Source: JAPPHA01 sp965221575 (lineage in GTDB: Bacteria; Pseudomonadota; Alphaproteobacteria; Rhodobacterales; Rhodobacteraceae). Taken from it: a DNA stretch of 64,000 nt. The position numbers and the translations under genes were made by a program. The stretch spans positions 172,341-236,340 of the forward strand of contig CBDCSM010000007.1 in NCBI GenBank assembly GCA_965221575.1, in the 5' to 3' direction. Below, piece by piece: positions 17,876 to 26,572 of this stretch (position 1 is its first letter; each line of letters starts with the position of its first letter). The notes under the pieces were generated by a model. The model was given only the letters and a program-made list of their open reading frames with translations, did no database searches and had not been told where the DNA came from.

Positions 17876-19711
17876 TCAAGCCGCGACCGCCGGATGGTCT
17901 TCCTCGGCCAGTTGATGATGCCACATCTCGGCATAGCGCCCGGCCCTGGCGAGGAGATCCTCGTGCCTGCCTTCCTCGACCACCCTGCCTTCCTCCAGGA
18001 CCAGGATTCGATCGGCGTCGACTACGGTCGACAGGCGGTGCGCGATCATGATGACGGTCCGCCCTCTCGACATCTCGTTCAGGCTCTCCTTGATTTCCTT
18101 CTCGGTTTCGGTGTCGAGCGCAGACGTCGCCTCGTCGAGGAGAAGTATCGGAGGGTTCTTGAGGATGGTGCGGGCAATGCCGACCCGCTGCTTTTCACCA
18201 CCGGAAAGCTTGAGGCCGCGTTCCCCGACTTCCGTCCGGTAGCCTTCCGGAAGACCCTCTATAAAATCGTGGATCCGCGCAGCCCTGGCCGCGGCCTCGA
18301 TCGTTTCGCGCGTCGCGAAATGGTGGCCATATGCGATGTTGTAACCGATGGTCTCGTTGAAGAGGACCGTGTCCTGGGGAACAATTCCGATCTTGTCGTG
18401 CAGACTCCTCTGCGTCACATCCCGAACATCCTGGCCGTCGATCCGGATACTCCCGCTGTCAACATCGTAGAACCGAAACAGGAGGCGCCCGATCGTGGAT
18501 TTCCCGGATCCAGACGGTCCGACGACCGCGATGGTTTCACCTGACCCGATCACCAGGTTCAGGTCCTTGAGGACCGGTCGTGATCGGTCATAACCGAAGA
18601 TGACATTGTCGAATTCGACTTCGCCGTTGCGCACGACCAGGCGTCCGGCGTCGGGCTTGTCCACGACTTCCGGACTCTGTTCAAGCAGATTGAACATCTC
18701 GCTCATGTCGATCAGTGCCTGCCTGATCTCGCGGTAAACCGTGCCCAGGAAATTGAGCGGCAACGTGATCTGCAACATGTAGGCATTGACCAGCACGAAA
18801 TCCCCGACAGTCAATTCGCCGCTTTGAACTCCGAGCACCGCCATGACCATGACAATCAATAGGCCTGTCGTGATCAGCAGCGACTGTCCCAGGTTGAGGA
18901 AAGCGAGAGAATAGCTTGTCTGAAGGGCGGCTTCTTCGTACCCGCGCATTGACCGGTTGAATCGGCCGGCTTCCCTTCTCTCGGCGCCAAAATACTTGAC
19001 CGTCTCGAAGTTCAGCAGGCTGTCGATCGCCTTCTGGTTGGCTTCCGTATCCTGTTCGTTCATCCGCTTGCGGATCTGCACCCTCCATTCGGTCACCCTG
19101 AACGTGAACATGACGTAAAGGAGGATGGTGACGACAATGACGAGCAGGTAACGAACATCGAAGATCGTGAACAGGATCGCGGATATGAACATGAGCTCCA
19201 GGATCAACGGCCCGATCGAAAACAGCATGAAACGAAGAAGGAAATCGACGCCCTTCACGCCCCGATCGATGACCCGCGACAGTCCGCCGGTTTTCCGGGT
19301 GATATGGTATCGAAGAGACAGCGAATGGAGATGTTGAAATGTTCGAAACGCGAGCGTCCTGAGCGCCCTCTGTCCGACCCGGGCAAAAATGACGTCTCGA
19401 AGTTCGTTGAAACACACGATCATCAACCGTGTGAAGGCATAGGCGACGGTCAGCCCCACCGCGCCAAGTCCCAGCATGAATACCGGCGACGCGGCCGAAG
19501 GATCAGGGGCCAACGCGTCGACCGCCGCCTTGAAGAAAAAGGGTGCGACGACACCGACAAGCTTGGCCATGAACAGGGCCACGAGGGCAAGGACAACCCG
19601 AACACGGAATTCAGGCTGGTTCCTTGGCCAAAGATATGGTGCAACTCTTCGGATGACCAACCAGCCTATCTGCCGGTTGACCTTTCCGTCTGTTATGATT
19701 GTTCGACGCAT
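17876..19711 (-). CDS. Atm1-type ABC exporter (ABCB7/HMT1 family)
   Basis: A 611-aa half-transporter, permease domain first (about residues 30-330) and ATPase domain second. Walker A GPSGSGKS, signature KLSGGEKQRVGIAR, Walker B ILLLDEAT and switch MIAHRLST are intact. The permease region reads QRALRTLAFRTFQHLHSLSLRYH in overlapping segments and matches bacterial Atm1 homologues, which export glutathione-type conjugates and protect against heavy metals. The gene is alone on its strand, convergent with the RND operon. The 243-base gap between them contains GGTCCG/CGGACC arms but no T-run, so no clear terminator is called. Confidence 0.9.
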   Translation of the reverse strand: MRRTIITDGKVNRQIGWLVIRRVAPYLWPRNQPEFRVRVVLALVALFMAKLVGVVAPFFFKAAVDALAPDPSAASPVFMLGLGAVGLTVAYAFTRLMIVCFNELRDVIFARVGQRALRTLAFRTFQHLHSLSLRYHITRKTGGLSRVIDRGVKGVDFLLRFMLFSIGPLILELMFISAILFTIFDVRYLLVIVVTILLYVMFTFRVTEWRVQIRKRMNEQDTEANQKAIDSLLNFETVKYFGAERREAGRFNRSMRGYEEAALQTSYSLAFLNLGQSLLITTGLLIVMVMAVLGVQSGELTVGDFVLVNAYMLQITLPLNFLGTVYREIRQALIDMSEMFNLLEQSPEVVDKPDAGRLVVRNGEVEFDNVIFGYDRSRPVLKDLNLVIGSGETIAVVGPSGSGKSTIGRLLFRFYDVDSGSIRIDGQDVRDVTQRSLHDKIGIVPQDTVLFNETIGYNIAYGHHFATRETIEAAARAARIHDFIEGLPEGYRTEVGERGLKLSGGEKQRVGIARTILKNPPILLLDEATSALDTETEKEIKESLNEMSRGRTVIMIAHRLSTVVDADRILVLEEGRVVEEGRHEDLLARAGRYAEMWHHQLAEEDHPAVAA

Positions 19712-19766
19712 CGACCGACCACCCGACTCAGGTCACACGGGAACGACCCGGAACCCAGCCCGCCCT

Positions 19767-22700
19767 TTACCGGTTTGGATCAGGTACATCGAATACCTGG
19801 CCCGGGTAGATCAGGTCAGGATCCCTGATCTGATCAAGATTTGCCTCGTAGATCTGTACGTACTTGATTCCCTGTCCATAGGCGTCCTGTGCGATTGCCC
19901 ACAACGTGTGACCTGGCTGGATCGTCACACGGGTCAATCGCGCGTTTGCAAGCGGTTGTGCGACATTTAGGCTGACCAGGGTGTCACGAGTCAGGATTTC
20001 CCGTTTGAACGGGCTCTCCACCCGGGCCTGGACATTCCCCTGCGGGTCAACTTCGTCAACTCTCAGCGTATGGACGCCCTCGCGGATATTCCTGAGTTCG
20101 ACACGCCAGTTTCCGTCGGTCTGAACCATGCTTGAACTGGCCAGGCGGTTGTTCACGTAAACCCGGACTTCGCGTTCGCCTTGCCCTCGTCCGGCAGCAA
20201 CGACATCGCCCTCAAGATCGTAGCTGACGGTATCAAGTGAAAGAACCGGTGGCTGGCCGGCAAAAAGCTGGTCGCCGGCTTCGCCGGTCCCGCCGGCAAC
20301 GAGACCTGAGTCTTGCTCCTCGACATCGCCCGAGACCAGATTGTCACCGTCGTCAGGCAAGATTGCCGTGCGGTCGACATTTTCTGCGACCTCGACCGGG
20401 CCAGTTCCGCCTTCTTTTTCGTCGCTGTCCAGATCAACCGTTACTGCCTCGCCTTCGGCAACGACTCCGGCGCGCTGCTGATCCACATCTCCCGGGTCAG
20501 TGCTGCCTGACTCGCCGCTGGCTTGGGTTGTCTCCTGCGTGGAACCATCCGCAACCTCGACCTGTTCGGTTTCACTTTCCCCGACACCAACGCCCTGAAC
20601 AGCCGTTTCTCCCTGGTTGTCCGCGACGACTTCAGCGGGCTGTTTCTCTAAGTCGCCCGAATCCTCGTCGCCAGGGTCGTCAGTTTGGGTCGTTTCGCGG
20701 GTAGAATCATCGGCCACCTCGGCAGGCTCACCTTCGCTGCCCGCTCTTTCGCTGTCCTGAACGACCGTCGCTCCGTCGCTGTCTGCGACGACGACCTTGG
20801 GTTGTTTTTCCGGGCTTGAAGGAATGACGAGGACAACCTCATCCGAGGTGAAACGGTTACCCTCGCGCGTTACTTCAACAAGGCTTAACGAAATCGGACC
20901 TTCCTGGACCGGGAGGTCCAGGAAGAAAACGAAGCTTCCCGGGTGCGGGACCGTTTGCGAAGTCAATTCGTTCTCGCCAAGAAAAACACTGACGGTGCTG
21001 TCAGGCAGCGCCTGTCCGGCAATTATCGTACTTCCGTCTGGCTCGATCCTGACAATGTCAAAGCTGGGGCCGCCGTAGAGAGGTTCGGCACCGGTTTCCT
21101 CCACGGGCTCGGGATCTTCGGTCTTGGCCAGGGCAACCAGCGTTTCGGAAGTTGATTCTACGGACTCGCTCTCGGCTTCGGTCGCGGGTTTTTCAAGGTC
21201 CGCTGTTTCGACCGGTTCGGCACCATCGTCCAATGTCGGTGCAACAGTGGGAGGCGTCAGGTCCGCAGCCTCTTGAGTCGACACCTGTTCTGGATCGCCT
21301 TCGCTTTCGCCAGACAGGACTTCCCCGGTCGAATCTGCACCAACGTCTTCCGTAACCGGTGTTTCTGCAGCCATCTCCAAGTCAGTTTTCTGCAATCTTT
21401 TCAAAGGATCGACGTCTTGCTCGGAGAGGCCCGCGACCACCAAACCGGGTTCCTGGACTACAGGTTCGGTAGATTCCGTAACAGGGTCCGCATCGGCCAC
21501 TTCAGTTGCGGTCTCGATTCCTGTTTCCGTTCGTGTCGCAGTCTCGGGTTCTGTCGTGACAGATCGTTTGCTGACGGTATCCTGAGTTTTCTCAGGTTCC
21601 GCCAATCCGACGCCCGCAATCTTCGATTCCTTGCTCTCGGGTTTTTCCGGTTCCGTAACGATGATCGGTTGAATGACGGGAGCATCGCCTGTCTCAGGTT
21701 CCGTCGATACAACTTCTGCGACCTTCGATTCCGCGCTCTCGGGTTCTTCAGGTTCCGCAACGACAACCGGTTGAATGACGGGGGCATCGCCTGTCTCAGG
21801 TTCCGTCGATACAACTTCCGCAACCTGCGACTCCGCGATCTCGGGTTCTTCAGGTTCCGCAACGACAACCGGTTGAATGACGGGGGCATCGCCTGTCTCA
21901 GGTTCCGTCGATACAACTTCCGCAACCTGCGACTCCGCGCTCTCGGGTTCTTCAGGTTCCGCAACGACAACCGGTTGAATGACGGGGGCATCGCCTGTCT
22001 CAGGTTCCGTCGATACAACTTCCGCAACCTGCGACTCCGCGATCTCGGGTTCTTCAGGTTCCGCAACGACAACCGGTTGAATGACGGGGGCATCGCCTGT
22101 CTCAGTTTCCGTCGATACAACTTCCGCAACCTGCGACTCCGCGCTCTCGGGTTCCTCAGGTTCCGCAACGGCGATCGGTTGAATGACGGTGACCTCGCCT
22201 GTCTCAGGTTCCGTCGATTCGACACCCGCAACCCGCGACTCCGCGATCTCGGGTTCCTCAGGTTCCGCAACGATGATCGGTTGAATGACCGGAGCCTCAC
22301 TCACATCAGGCTCCACCGGTTCGACACCCGCAACCCGCGACTCCGCGATCTCGGGTTCCTCAGGTTCCGCAACGATGATCGGTTGAATGACCGGAGCCTC
22401 GCTCACATCAGGTTCCGCCGGTTCGACACCCACAACCAGCGACTCCATGCTTTCGGGTTCTTCCGGTTCTGCAACAACGATCGGTTGAACGACGGGGGCA
22501 TCGCTCACCTCAGGTTCCGCCGATTCGACACCCGCAACCAGCGACTCCATGCTTTCTGGTTCTTCCGGTTTCGCAGCAACGATCGGTTGAACGACGGGGG
22601 CATCGCTCACCTCAGGTTCCGCCGACTCGACACCCGCAACCCGCGGTTCCATGCTCTCGGGTTCTTCCGGCGCCGTCGGAACCGGCTTCTCGCTAATCGC

Positions 22701-23300
22701 AGGTGTTTCCTTCTCGGTCCCGGTGACCTCGTCGCCTTCTTCTCCTGTTGGCAGCAGAATAACGCCAGGCAGATCGGCCGCTGCGTCGTCTTGTGGAGGC
22801 TGGCCATCGCTGATTTCAGCGGGCGTCACCTCGGCGACAGGTTCCGGAATTTCATCCTTTTCCGCTTCCTCGTCCGGAAGGGTCACTTTCAGGGGTTCCT
22901 GATCCTGCGCATCAGGTGACGTCGTCTCAACCGTTACCTCCGGTACGTCCGGTTGAGCTTCGTCCGGTCCAGGAGTTTCGTCAGGCGCAGGCAATTCCGC
23001 CTGATCAACGATCGGCTCGGGTTCGTCGTCGGCCACGACGACGCCATCGTCCGGTTCGCCGTCTCGTTCGGCTTCTTCGACGACATCCGCCAGTTGCGGT
23101 TCGTCGTCAGGCTGATCCGCCACAGTCGCCGGAACATCCTGCTGCTGTTCGGCGCCGGGTTCCTCGGTCGTAAGTTCAGCATCGTCAGGCTCTTCCCCGG
23201 GCAGGAGAACGAGTACGATCAGGACCAACGCCAGGATCGCGACAACAATCGCAAAAAACAGTGGTCTCGGCACCGTTCCGGGTTTGGTCGATTCCGCCAT
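19767..23300 (-). CDS. anchored LysM protein with a large repetitive acidic region
   Basis: A 1177-aa envelope protein. Residues about 13-34 are a membrane anchor (FFAIVVAILALVLIVLVLL) and the rest is predicted periplasmic. The middle is rich in Glu, Pro, Val and Asp and includes ten near-identical 34-residue repeats with core AEPEEPE and STEPETG. Two Ig-like segments follow (VRIEPDGSTIIAGQALPDS; VSYDLEGDVVAAGRGQG), and the C-terminus is a LysM domain (IQPGHTLWAIAQDAYGQG ... IYPGQVFDVP) for peptidoglycan binding. Shorter LysM proteins of this design are common in Rhodobacterales; the repeat expansion makes this one unusually long. It probably spans membrane to cell wall as a structural linker; this is inference. 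Confidence 0.85.
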   Translation of the reverse strand: MAESTKPGTVPRPLFFAIVVAILALVLIVLVLLPGEEPDDAELTTEEPGAEQQQDVPATVADQPDDEPQLADVVEEAERDGEPDDGVVVADDEPEPIVDQAELPAPDETPGPDEAQPDVPEVTVETTSPDAQDQEPLKVTLPDEEAEKDEIPEPVAEVTPAEISDGQPPQDDAAADLPGVILLPTGEEGDEVTGTEKETPAISEKPVPTAPEEPESMEPRVAGVESAEPEVSDAPVVQPIVAAKPEEPESMESLVAGVESAEPEVSDAPVVQPIVVAEPEEPESMESLVVGVEPAEPDVSEAPVIQPIIVAEPEEPEIAESRVAGVEPVEPDVSEAPVIQPIIVAEPEEPEIAESRVAGVESTEPETGEVTVIQPIAVAEPEEPESAESQVAEVVSTETETGDAPVIQPVVVAEPEEPEIAESQVAEVVSTEPETGDAPVIQPVVVAEPEEPESAESQVAEVVSTEPETGDAPVIQPVVVAEPEEPEIAESQVAEVVSTEPETGDAPVIQPVVVAEPEEPESAESKVAEVVSTEPETGDAPVIQPIIVTEPEKPESKESKIAGVGLAEPEKTQDTVSKRSVTTEPETATRTETGIETATEVADADPVTESTEPVVQEPGLVVAGLSEQDVDPLKRLQKTDLEMAAETPVTEDVGADSTGEVLSGESEGDPEQVSTQEAADLTPPTVAPTLDDGAEPVETADLEKPATEAESESVESTSETLVALAKTEDPEPVEETGAEPLYGGPSFDIVRIEPDGSTIIAGQALPDSTVSVFLGENELTSQTVPHPGSFVFFLDLPVQEGPISLSLVEVTREGNRFTSDEVVLVIPSSPEKQPKVVVADSDGATVVQDSERAGSEGEPAEVADDSTRETTQTDDPGDEDSGDLEKQPAEVVADNQGETAVQGVGVGESETEQVEVADGSTQETTQASGESGSTDPGDVDQQRAGVVAEGEAVTVDLDSDEKEGGTGPVEVAENVDRTAILPDDGDNLVSGDVEEQDSGLVAGGTGEAGDQLFAGQPPVLSLDTVSYDLEGDVVAAGRGQGEREVRVYVNNRLASSSMVQTDGNWRVELRNIREGVHTLRVDEVDPQGNVQARVESPFKREILTRDTLVSLNVAQPLANARLTRVTIQPGHTLWAIAQDAYGQGIKYVQIYEANLDQIRDPDLIYPGQVFDVPDPNR
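21667..22686 (-). repeat. tandem array: ten 102-bp repeats inside the LysM gene
   Basis: The anchor GGTTGAATGAC (or GGTTGAACGAC) on the plus strand recurs at exactly 102-bp steps at 21667, 21769, 21871, 21973, 22075, 22177, 22279, 22381, 22483 and 22585. Each unit encodes 34 residues. Copies at the 21.8-22.2 kb end are almost identical, while those towards 22.6 kb have diverged. Neighbouring copies alternate between PEIAES and PESAES, suggesting that a 204-bp dimer was the last unit to be duplicated. Confidence 0.95.
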
Positions 23301-23397
23301 CGGTAGCAGTCCCCAGCGTTCTCGTTATTCGGTATTCGCCGTGTTAGATTAATCGAACGGGAATTTATAGGGTACAGGACTTCACAAGGGCCTCAAG

Positions 23398-24015
23398 ATG
23401 ACAGATTTCAATGCCTCGGTTTGCGTTTTCTGCGGTTCGCGAAAGGGAACCGATCCGGAAATCGAAAGGACCGCCATCGCTCTGGGCACCTGGTTCGCAC
23501 GGTCAGGCGTCCGGCTCGTCTACGGCGCCGGAGGCACCGGGGTGATGGGGGCCATCGCAATCGCCGTCCGGAAAGCCGGCGGCCGGACGCTCGGCGTCAT
23601 ACCATCGCACCTCGTGCAACGCGAATCGGCCGAACTGCACCTGGACAATTGTATCGTCACCAACGACATGCACTCGAGAAAGGAAGTGATGTTCGTGAAT
23701 TCCGACGCGGTCGTCGCCTTGCCCGGCGGACCGGGAACCCTGGACGAACTCTTTGAAGTGTTGACGTGGCGCCAACTGGGCATGCACGGCAAACCCGTGT
23801 TGCTGCTGAATGTCAACGGGTTCTGGGATCCACTCCTCGAGCTCATCGAGCACCAGATCAAGGCGGGATTCGCGGATTGGAGTTTCCGCGAATCCCTGGA
23901 AGATTTCCGTGCCGAAGGCAGGTTGATTCAGAGGCTTGGCCAGATCCTGAGCTGCGGCACCGGCGAGCACCTGCACCAGGACGCACCGGAAGTTAACCGG
24001 AAACAGGCGGACTGA
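23398..24015 (+). CDS. LOG-family (TIGR00730) Rossmann-fold phosphoribohydrolase
   Basis: A 205-aa cytosolic enzyme of the lysine-decarboxylase-like LOG family; characterised members cleave cytokinin riboside or other nucleoside 5'-monophosphates to base and ribose phosphate. The family signature PGGPGTLDELFEVLTWRQ is present at about residue 110, with the glycine-rich N-terminal YGAGGTGVMGA and the SRKEVMF segment of the active site. It diverges from the LysM gene across a 97-base gap. Its physiological substrate in bacteria is uncertain. Confidence 0.9.
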   Translation: MTDFNASVCVFCGSRKGTDPEIERTAIALGTWFARSGVRLVYGAGGTGVMGAIAIAVRKAGGRTLGVIPSHLVQRESAELHLDNCIVTNDMHSRKEVMFVNSDAVVALPGGPGTLDELFEVLTWRQLGMHGKPVLLLNVNGFWDPLLELIEHQIKAGFADWSFRESLEDFRAEGRLIQRLGQILSCGTGEHLHQDAPEVNRKQAD

Positions 24016-24023
24016 TCAGTCGA

Positions 24024-24632
24024 TCAGGCTCCCGAAAGACGCTCCGCGACGTTTTCCCAGTTGACGAGGTTGTTCAGGAAATTCTCCAGATACCCCGGTC
24101 GCCGGTTCCTGAAATCGATGTAATACGAATGCTCCCAGACGTCGCATCCGAGAAGCGTCGTCTGGCCAAAGCAGAGCGGATTGACGCCGTTTTCGGTCTT
24201 GGTGACTTTCAGGGACCCGTCCGAATCAGCGACCAGCCAGCACCAGCCCGAGCCGAACTGTCCGACGCCCGCGGCAACGAATTCCTGCTTGAACTGGTCA
24301 ACCGATCCGAATGAATCGGCAATCCGACCTTCAAGTTCTCCCGGCATGTCTCGACCGGTTGGCCCCATCATTGTCCAGAATTGCATGTGGTTCCAGTGTT
24401 GCGAGGCGTTGTTGAAAATTCCGTTCTGCGCAACGGATCCGGCCGAATATGTTCCGGTGACAATGTCCTCCAGTGATTTGCTGGCCCATTCAGTATCCTG
24501 GATCAGCTTGTTTCCGTTGTCCACGTAGGCCTTGTGGTGCAGGTCGTGATGGAATTCGAGCGTCTCCCGTGACATGCCACCATCCGCGAGCGCATCGTGG
24601 GCATAGGGGAGATCCGGAAGTTCAAAAGCCAT
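24024..24632 (-). CDS. sodB: superoxide dismutase, Fe/Mn family
   Basis: Converts superoxide to oxygen and hydrogen peroxide in the cytoplasm. The start at 24632 is supported by AGGAGGAA seven bases upstream; a longer frame to 24842 is noncoding. The 202-aa protein has the metal ligands in LEFHHDLHH (His28), QHWNHMQFW, and CDVWEHSYYIDF (Asp and His). The motif GSGWCWL and overall likeness to SodB favour an iron enzyme, but metal choice cannot be settled from sequence. It stands alone, convergent with the LOG gene with only nine bases between stops. Confidence 0.95.
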   Translation of the reverse strand: MAFELPDLPYAHDALADGGMSRETLEFHHDLHHKAYVDNGNKLIQDTEWASKSLEDIVTGTYSAGSVAQNGIFNNASQHWNHMQFWTMMGPTGRDMPGELEGRIADSFGSVDQFKQEFVAAGVGQFGSGWCWLVADSDGSLKVTKTENGVNPLCFGQTTLLGCDVWEHSYYIDFRNRRPGYLENFLNNLVNWENVAERLSGA

Positions 24633-24669
24633 GTCGCGGTTCCTCCTCGTCTTGCATGGTAAAATTTTG

Positions 24670-24692
24670 CCGGGGCCCAAGGAGCCCCCCGG
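24670..24692 (-). terminator. GC-rich hairpin between the TSUP gene and sod
   Basis: Read on the minus strand, CCGGGG and CCCCGG arms (24687-24692 and 24670-24675) enclose an 11-base loop, followed by CAAAATTTT. It lies downstream of the TSUP stop and just before the sod ribosome-binding site. It could end the yajC-secDF-TSUP transcript or act in the sod leader; the missing direct T-run weakens the terminator call. Confidence 0.3.
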
Positions 24693-24835
24693 ATTAGAGA
24701 CTCTATCACATGTTGAGTCGGGGAAAAGTAGACCTCGCGATCGAATTTCTCGTTTCGGCGCGATTTCGCCGCACCCTGCCCCTTGTCTTGCCGTGTTCGG
24801 ATCGGAATTCCCGGTAAACCGGGAGCGTTTCGCGA

Positions 24836-25591
24836 TTACCAACCGAAAACCGGGAGACCGATCAGCGCCGAGAGCGCGATTATCGCATAGGCGATATTTC
24901 GGTAAAACTGCTCACGCTTCGGATCGAAAATCATCTGGCCAAGCCATCCCGCGCATGCGTAGGGCAGAGTCAGGATGACTCCGATCATGACCGGTTCGGG
25001 TTCGAGATAGCCGATCGCGGCCAACAGGGCGAGGAAAGCCATGTCGAACAGGACGAGGAACAGCATGTTGTTCGCCCGAACGATTGCCGGGCGATCCGGA
25101 CCGGAAAGGTAAAGAAGGATGATCGGCGGTCCAGGTGCCCCGGTGGCGCCACCGAACGTCCCCGCGATGACCCCGACCCCGGCTTTCGCGCGCTGGCTCA
25201 AGGCCCGTTTCACGCGCCAGCCGCTTGCGAGCAGGACAACCAGGATCAAGGCTGCCACGCTGATCAGCAGCCGGAACTCATCGGCGCCGATTCGCGTCAG
25301 GAGAAACATCCCCGCCGGCAGTCCGACGAGTGCGCCCGCAACCAGAACGAAGACTTCACTGACACGTCCGTCCCTGACCGCCCTCGGGACAAGGGGGACG
25401 ACTCCGAAAATGTCGAAGATCATCATGGCCGTCAGGACCCAGACGGGCGGCATCGCGAGCGATGCCAGGGGAACGTAGATCAGGGCCGTACCGAATCCGG
25501 AGAATCCCCGGACCAGACCCGCAACGGTTACCGCCATTAGGAGGATCGGCAGCCCGTCGTGCGACAGGGCCGAATAGAAAAGATCGATCAC
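24836..25591 (-). CDS. TSUP (TauE/SafE) family membrane transporter
   Basis: A 251-aa integral membrane protein with about eight hydrophobic segments in two homologous halves. The first contains LVRGFSGFGTALIYVPL and the second GTFGGATGAPGPPIILLYL, the usual TSUP signatures. Members export sulfite, sulfoacetate or other organosulfur anions, but the substrate here cannot be told. The start overlaps the secF stop as ATGA, so it is the last gene of a yajC-secD-secF-TSUP unit. Confidence 0.88.
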   Translation of the reverse strand: MIDLFYSALSHDGLPILLMAVTVAGLVRGFSGFGTALIYVPLASLAMPPVWVLTAMMIFDIFGVVPLVPRAVRDGRVSEVFVLVAGALVGLPAGMFLLTRIGADEFRLLISVAALILVVLLASGWRVKRALSQRAKAGVGVIAGTFGGATGAPGPPIILLYLSGPDRPAIVRANNMLFLVLFDMAFLALLAAIGYLEPEPVMIGVILTLPYACAGWLGQMIFDPKREQFYRNIAYAIIALSALIGLPVFGW

Positions 25592-26565
25592 GCGCCGGTC
25601 TTCGCGAAATCCGGACCTGCCTCGTCGCTTTTCTTTGACCAGTCCCGCTTGACACCCAGGCGAAGAAGCATGCTCGACGCCACGAAAACAGAAGAATAGG
25701 TGCCGATGACCACGCCCCAGATCATCGCGAACACGAACCCCCGGATAACGTCACCCCCGAGGACAAAGAGCGAGATGAGAGCGATCAGCGTCGTCACCGA
25801 CGTCATGACCGTACGGCTCAGGGTTTCGTTGATCGACAGGTTGAGCACGTTCCTCAACGGTTCTTTCTTGAATTTGCGAAGATTCTCTCGAACGCGGTCA
25901 TAGACGACGACCGTGTCGTTCAGGGAATAGCCCACGATCGTCAGCAACGCGGCTATGATCGCGAGATCGAACTTGATCTGAAGAAGGCTGAAAATCCCGA
26001 TGGTCAGGACAACATCGTGCACGAGCGCCGCCACCGCACCGAGGGAAAACTGCCATTCGAACCTCAACCAGATATAGAAAAGCACTGCCGAGATCGCCAG
26101 GACGACCGCTATAACCGCTGCCTGGATCAACTCCCCCGAAACCTTCGGACCCACGCTGTCAACAAGTGGGAAAACCATGTCAGGATCGATTCGGCGAAGC
26201 GCATCCTTGATGGCAGTTACCGTTTCCGCGCTGACGGCTTCTTCTCCTGCCTGCTGTTCGATTCTGACAAGCGCGACATTCTCCGCCGTGCCGGTCAGTT
26301 CAGCGGCCGGGTCGCGAACCTCCGTAATCGAGACGTCGCCGAGGTCGAGCCCGGAAAGCACCGAGCGATACTCTCCCACGTCGAGTTGGTGCAGGCTCTG
26401 GGTGCGGATTGTCGTGCCGCCCTTGAAGTCGATCCCGTAATTCAGGCCGACGACGGAAACGAGCGCAACCGAGGCGAGCATCGCTCCTGCCGACGCCCAC
26501 TTGGTCACGACCGACCAGCGGAAAAAATCTATGCGCGTTCCGGCGGGTACGAGTTTGAGACGCAT
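25588..26565 (-). CDS. secF: protein translocase subunit SecF
   Basis: An inner-membrane component of the SecDF-YajC complex, which uses the proton gradient to help pull exported proteins through SecYEG. The 325-aa length, six membrane segments, periplasmic domain after TM1 (FKGGTTIRTQ at its start) and the conserved GYSLNDTVVVYDRVREN motif identify it. It follows secD by seven bases and is coupled to the TSUP gene downstream. Confidence 0.96.
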   Translation of the reverse strand: MRLKLVPAGTRIDFFRWSVVTKWASAGAMLASVALVSVVGLNYGIDFKGGTTIRTQSLHQLDVGEYRSVLSGLDLGDVSITEVRDPAAELTGTAENVALVRIEQQAGEEAVSAETVTAIKDALRRIDPDMVFPLVDSVGPKVSGELIQAAVIAVVLAISAVLFYIWLRFEWQFSLGAVAALVHDVVLTIGIFSLLQIKFDLAIIAALLTIVGYSLNDTVVVYDRVRENLRKFKKEPLRNVLNLSINETLSRTVMTSVTTLIALISLFVLGGDVIRGFVFAMIWGVVIGTYSSVFVASSMLLRLGVKRDWSKKSDEAGPDFAKTGA

Positions 26566-26572
26566 GACTTTT

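Noticed and set aside
21667..22686. CRISPR-like regular repeat spacing
   Set aside because: The repeats are contiguous, in frame and coding, without unique spacers or cas genes.
21273..22919. 548-codon plus-strand ORF with Arg/Phe/Leu-rich repeats
   Set aside because: It is the antisense image of the 102-bp repeats in the LysM gene. Composition is implausible, there is no ribosome-binding site, and the minus-strand protein has a real anchor and a LysM domain.
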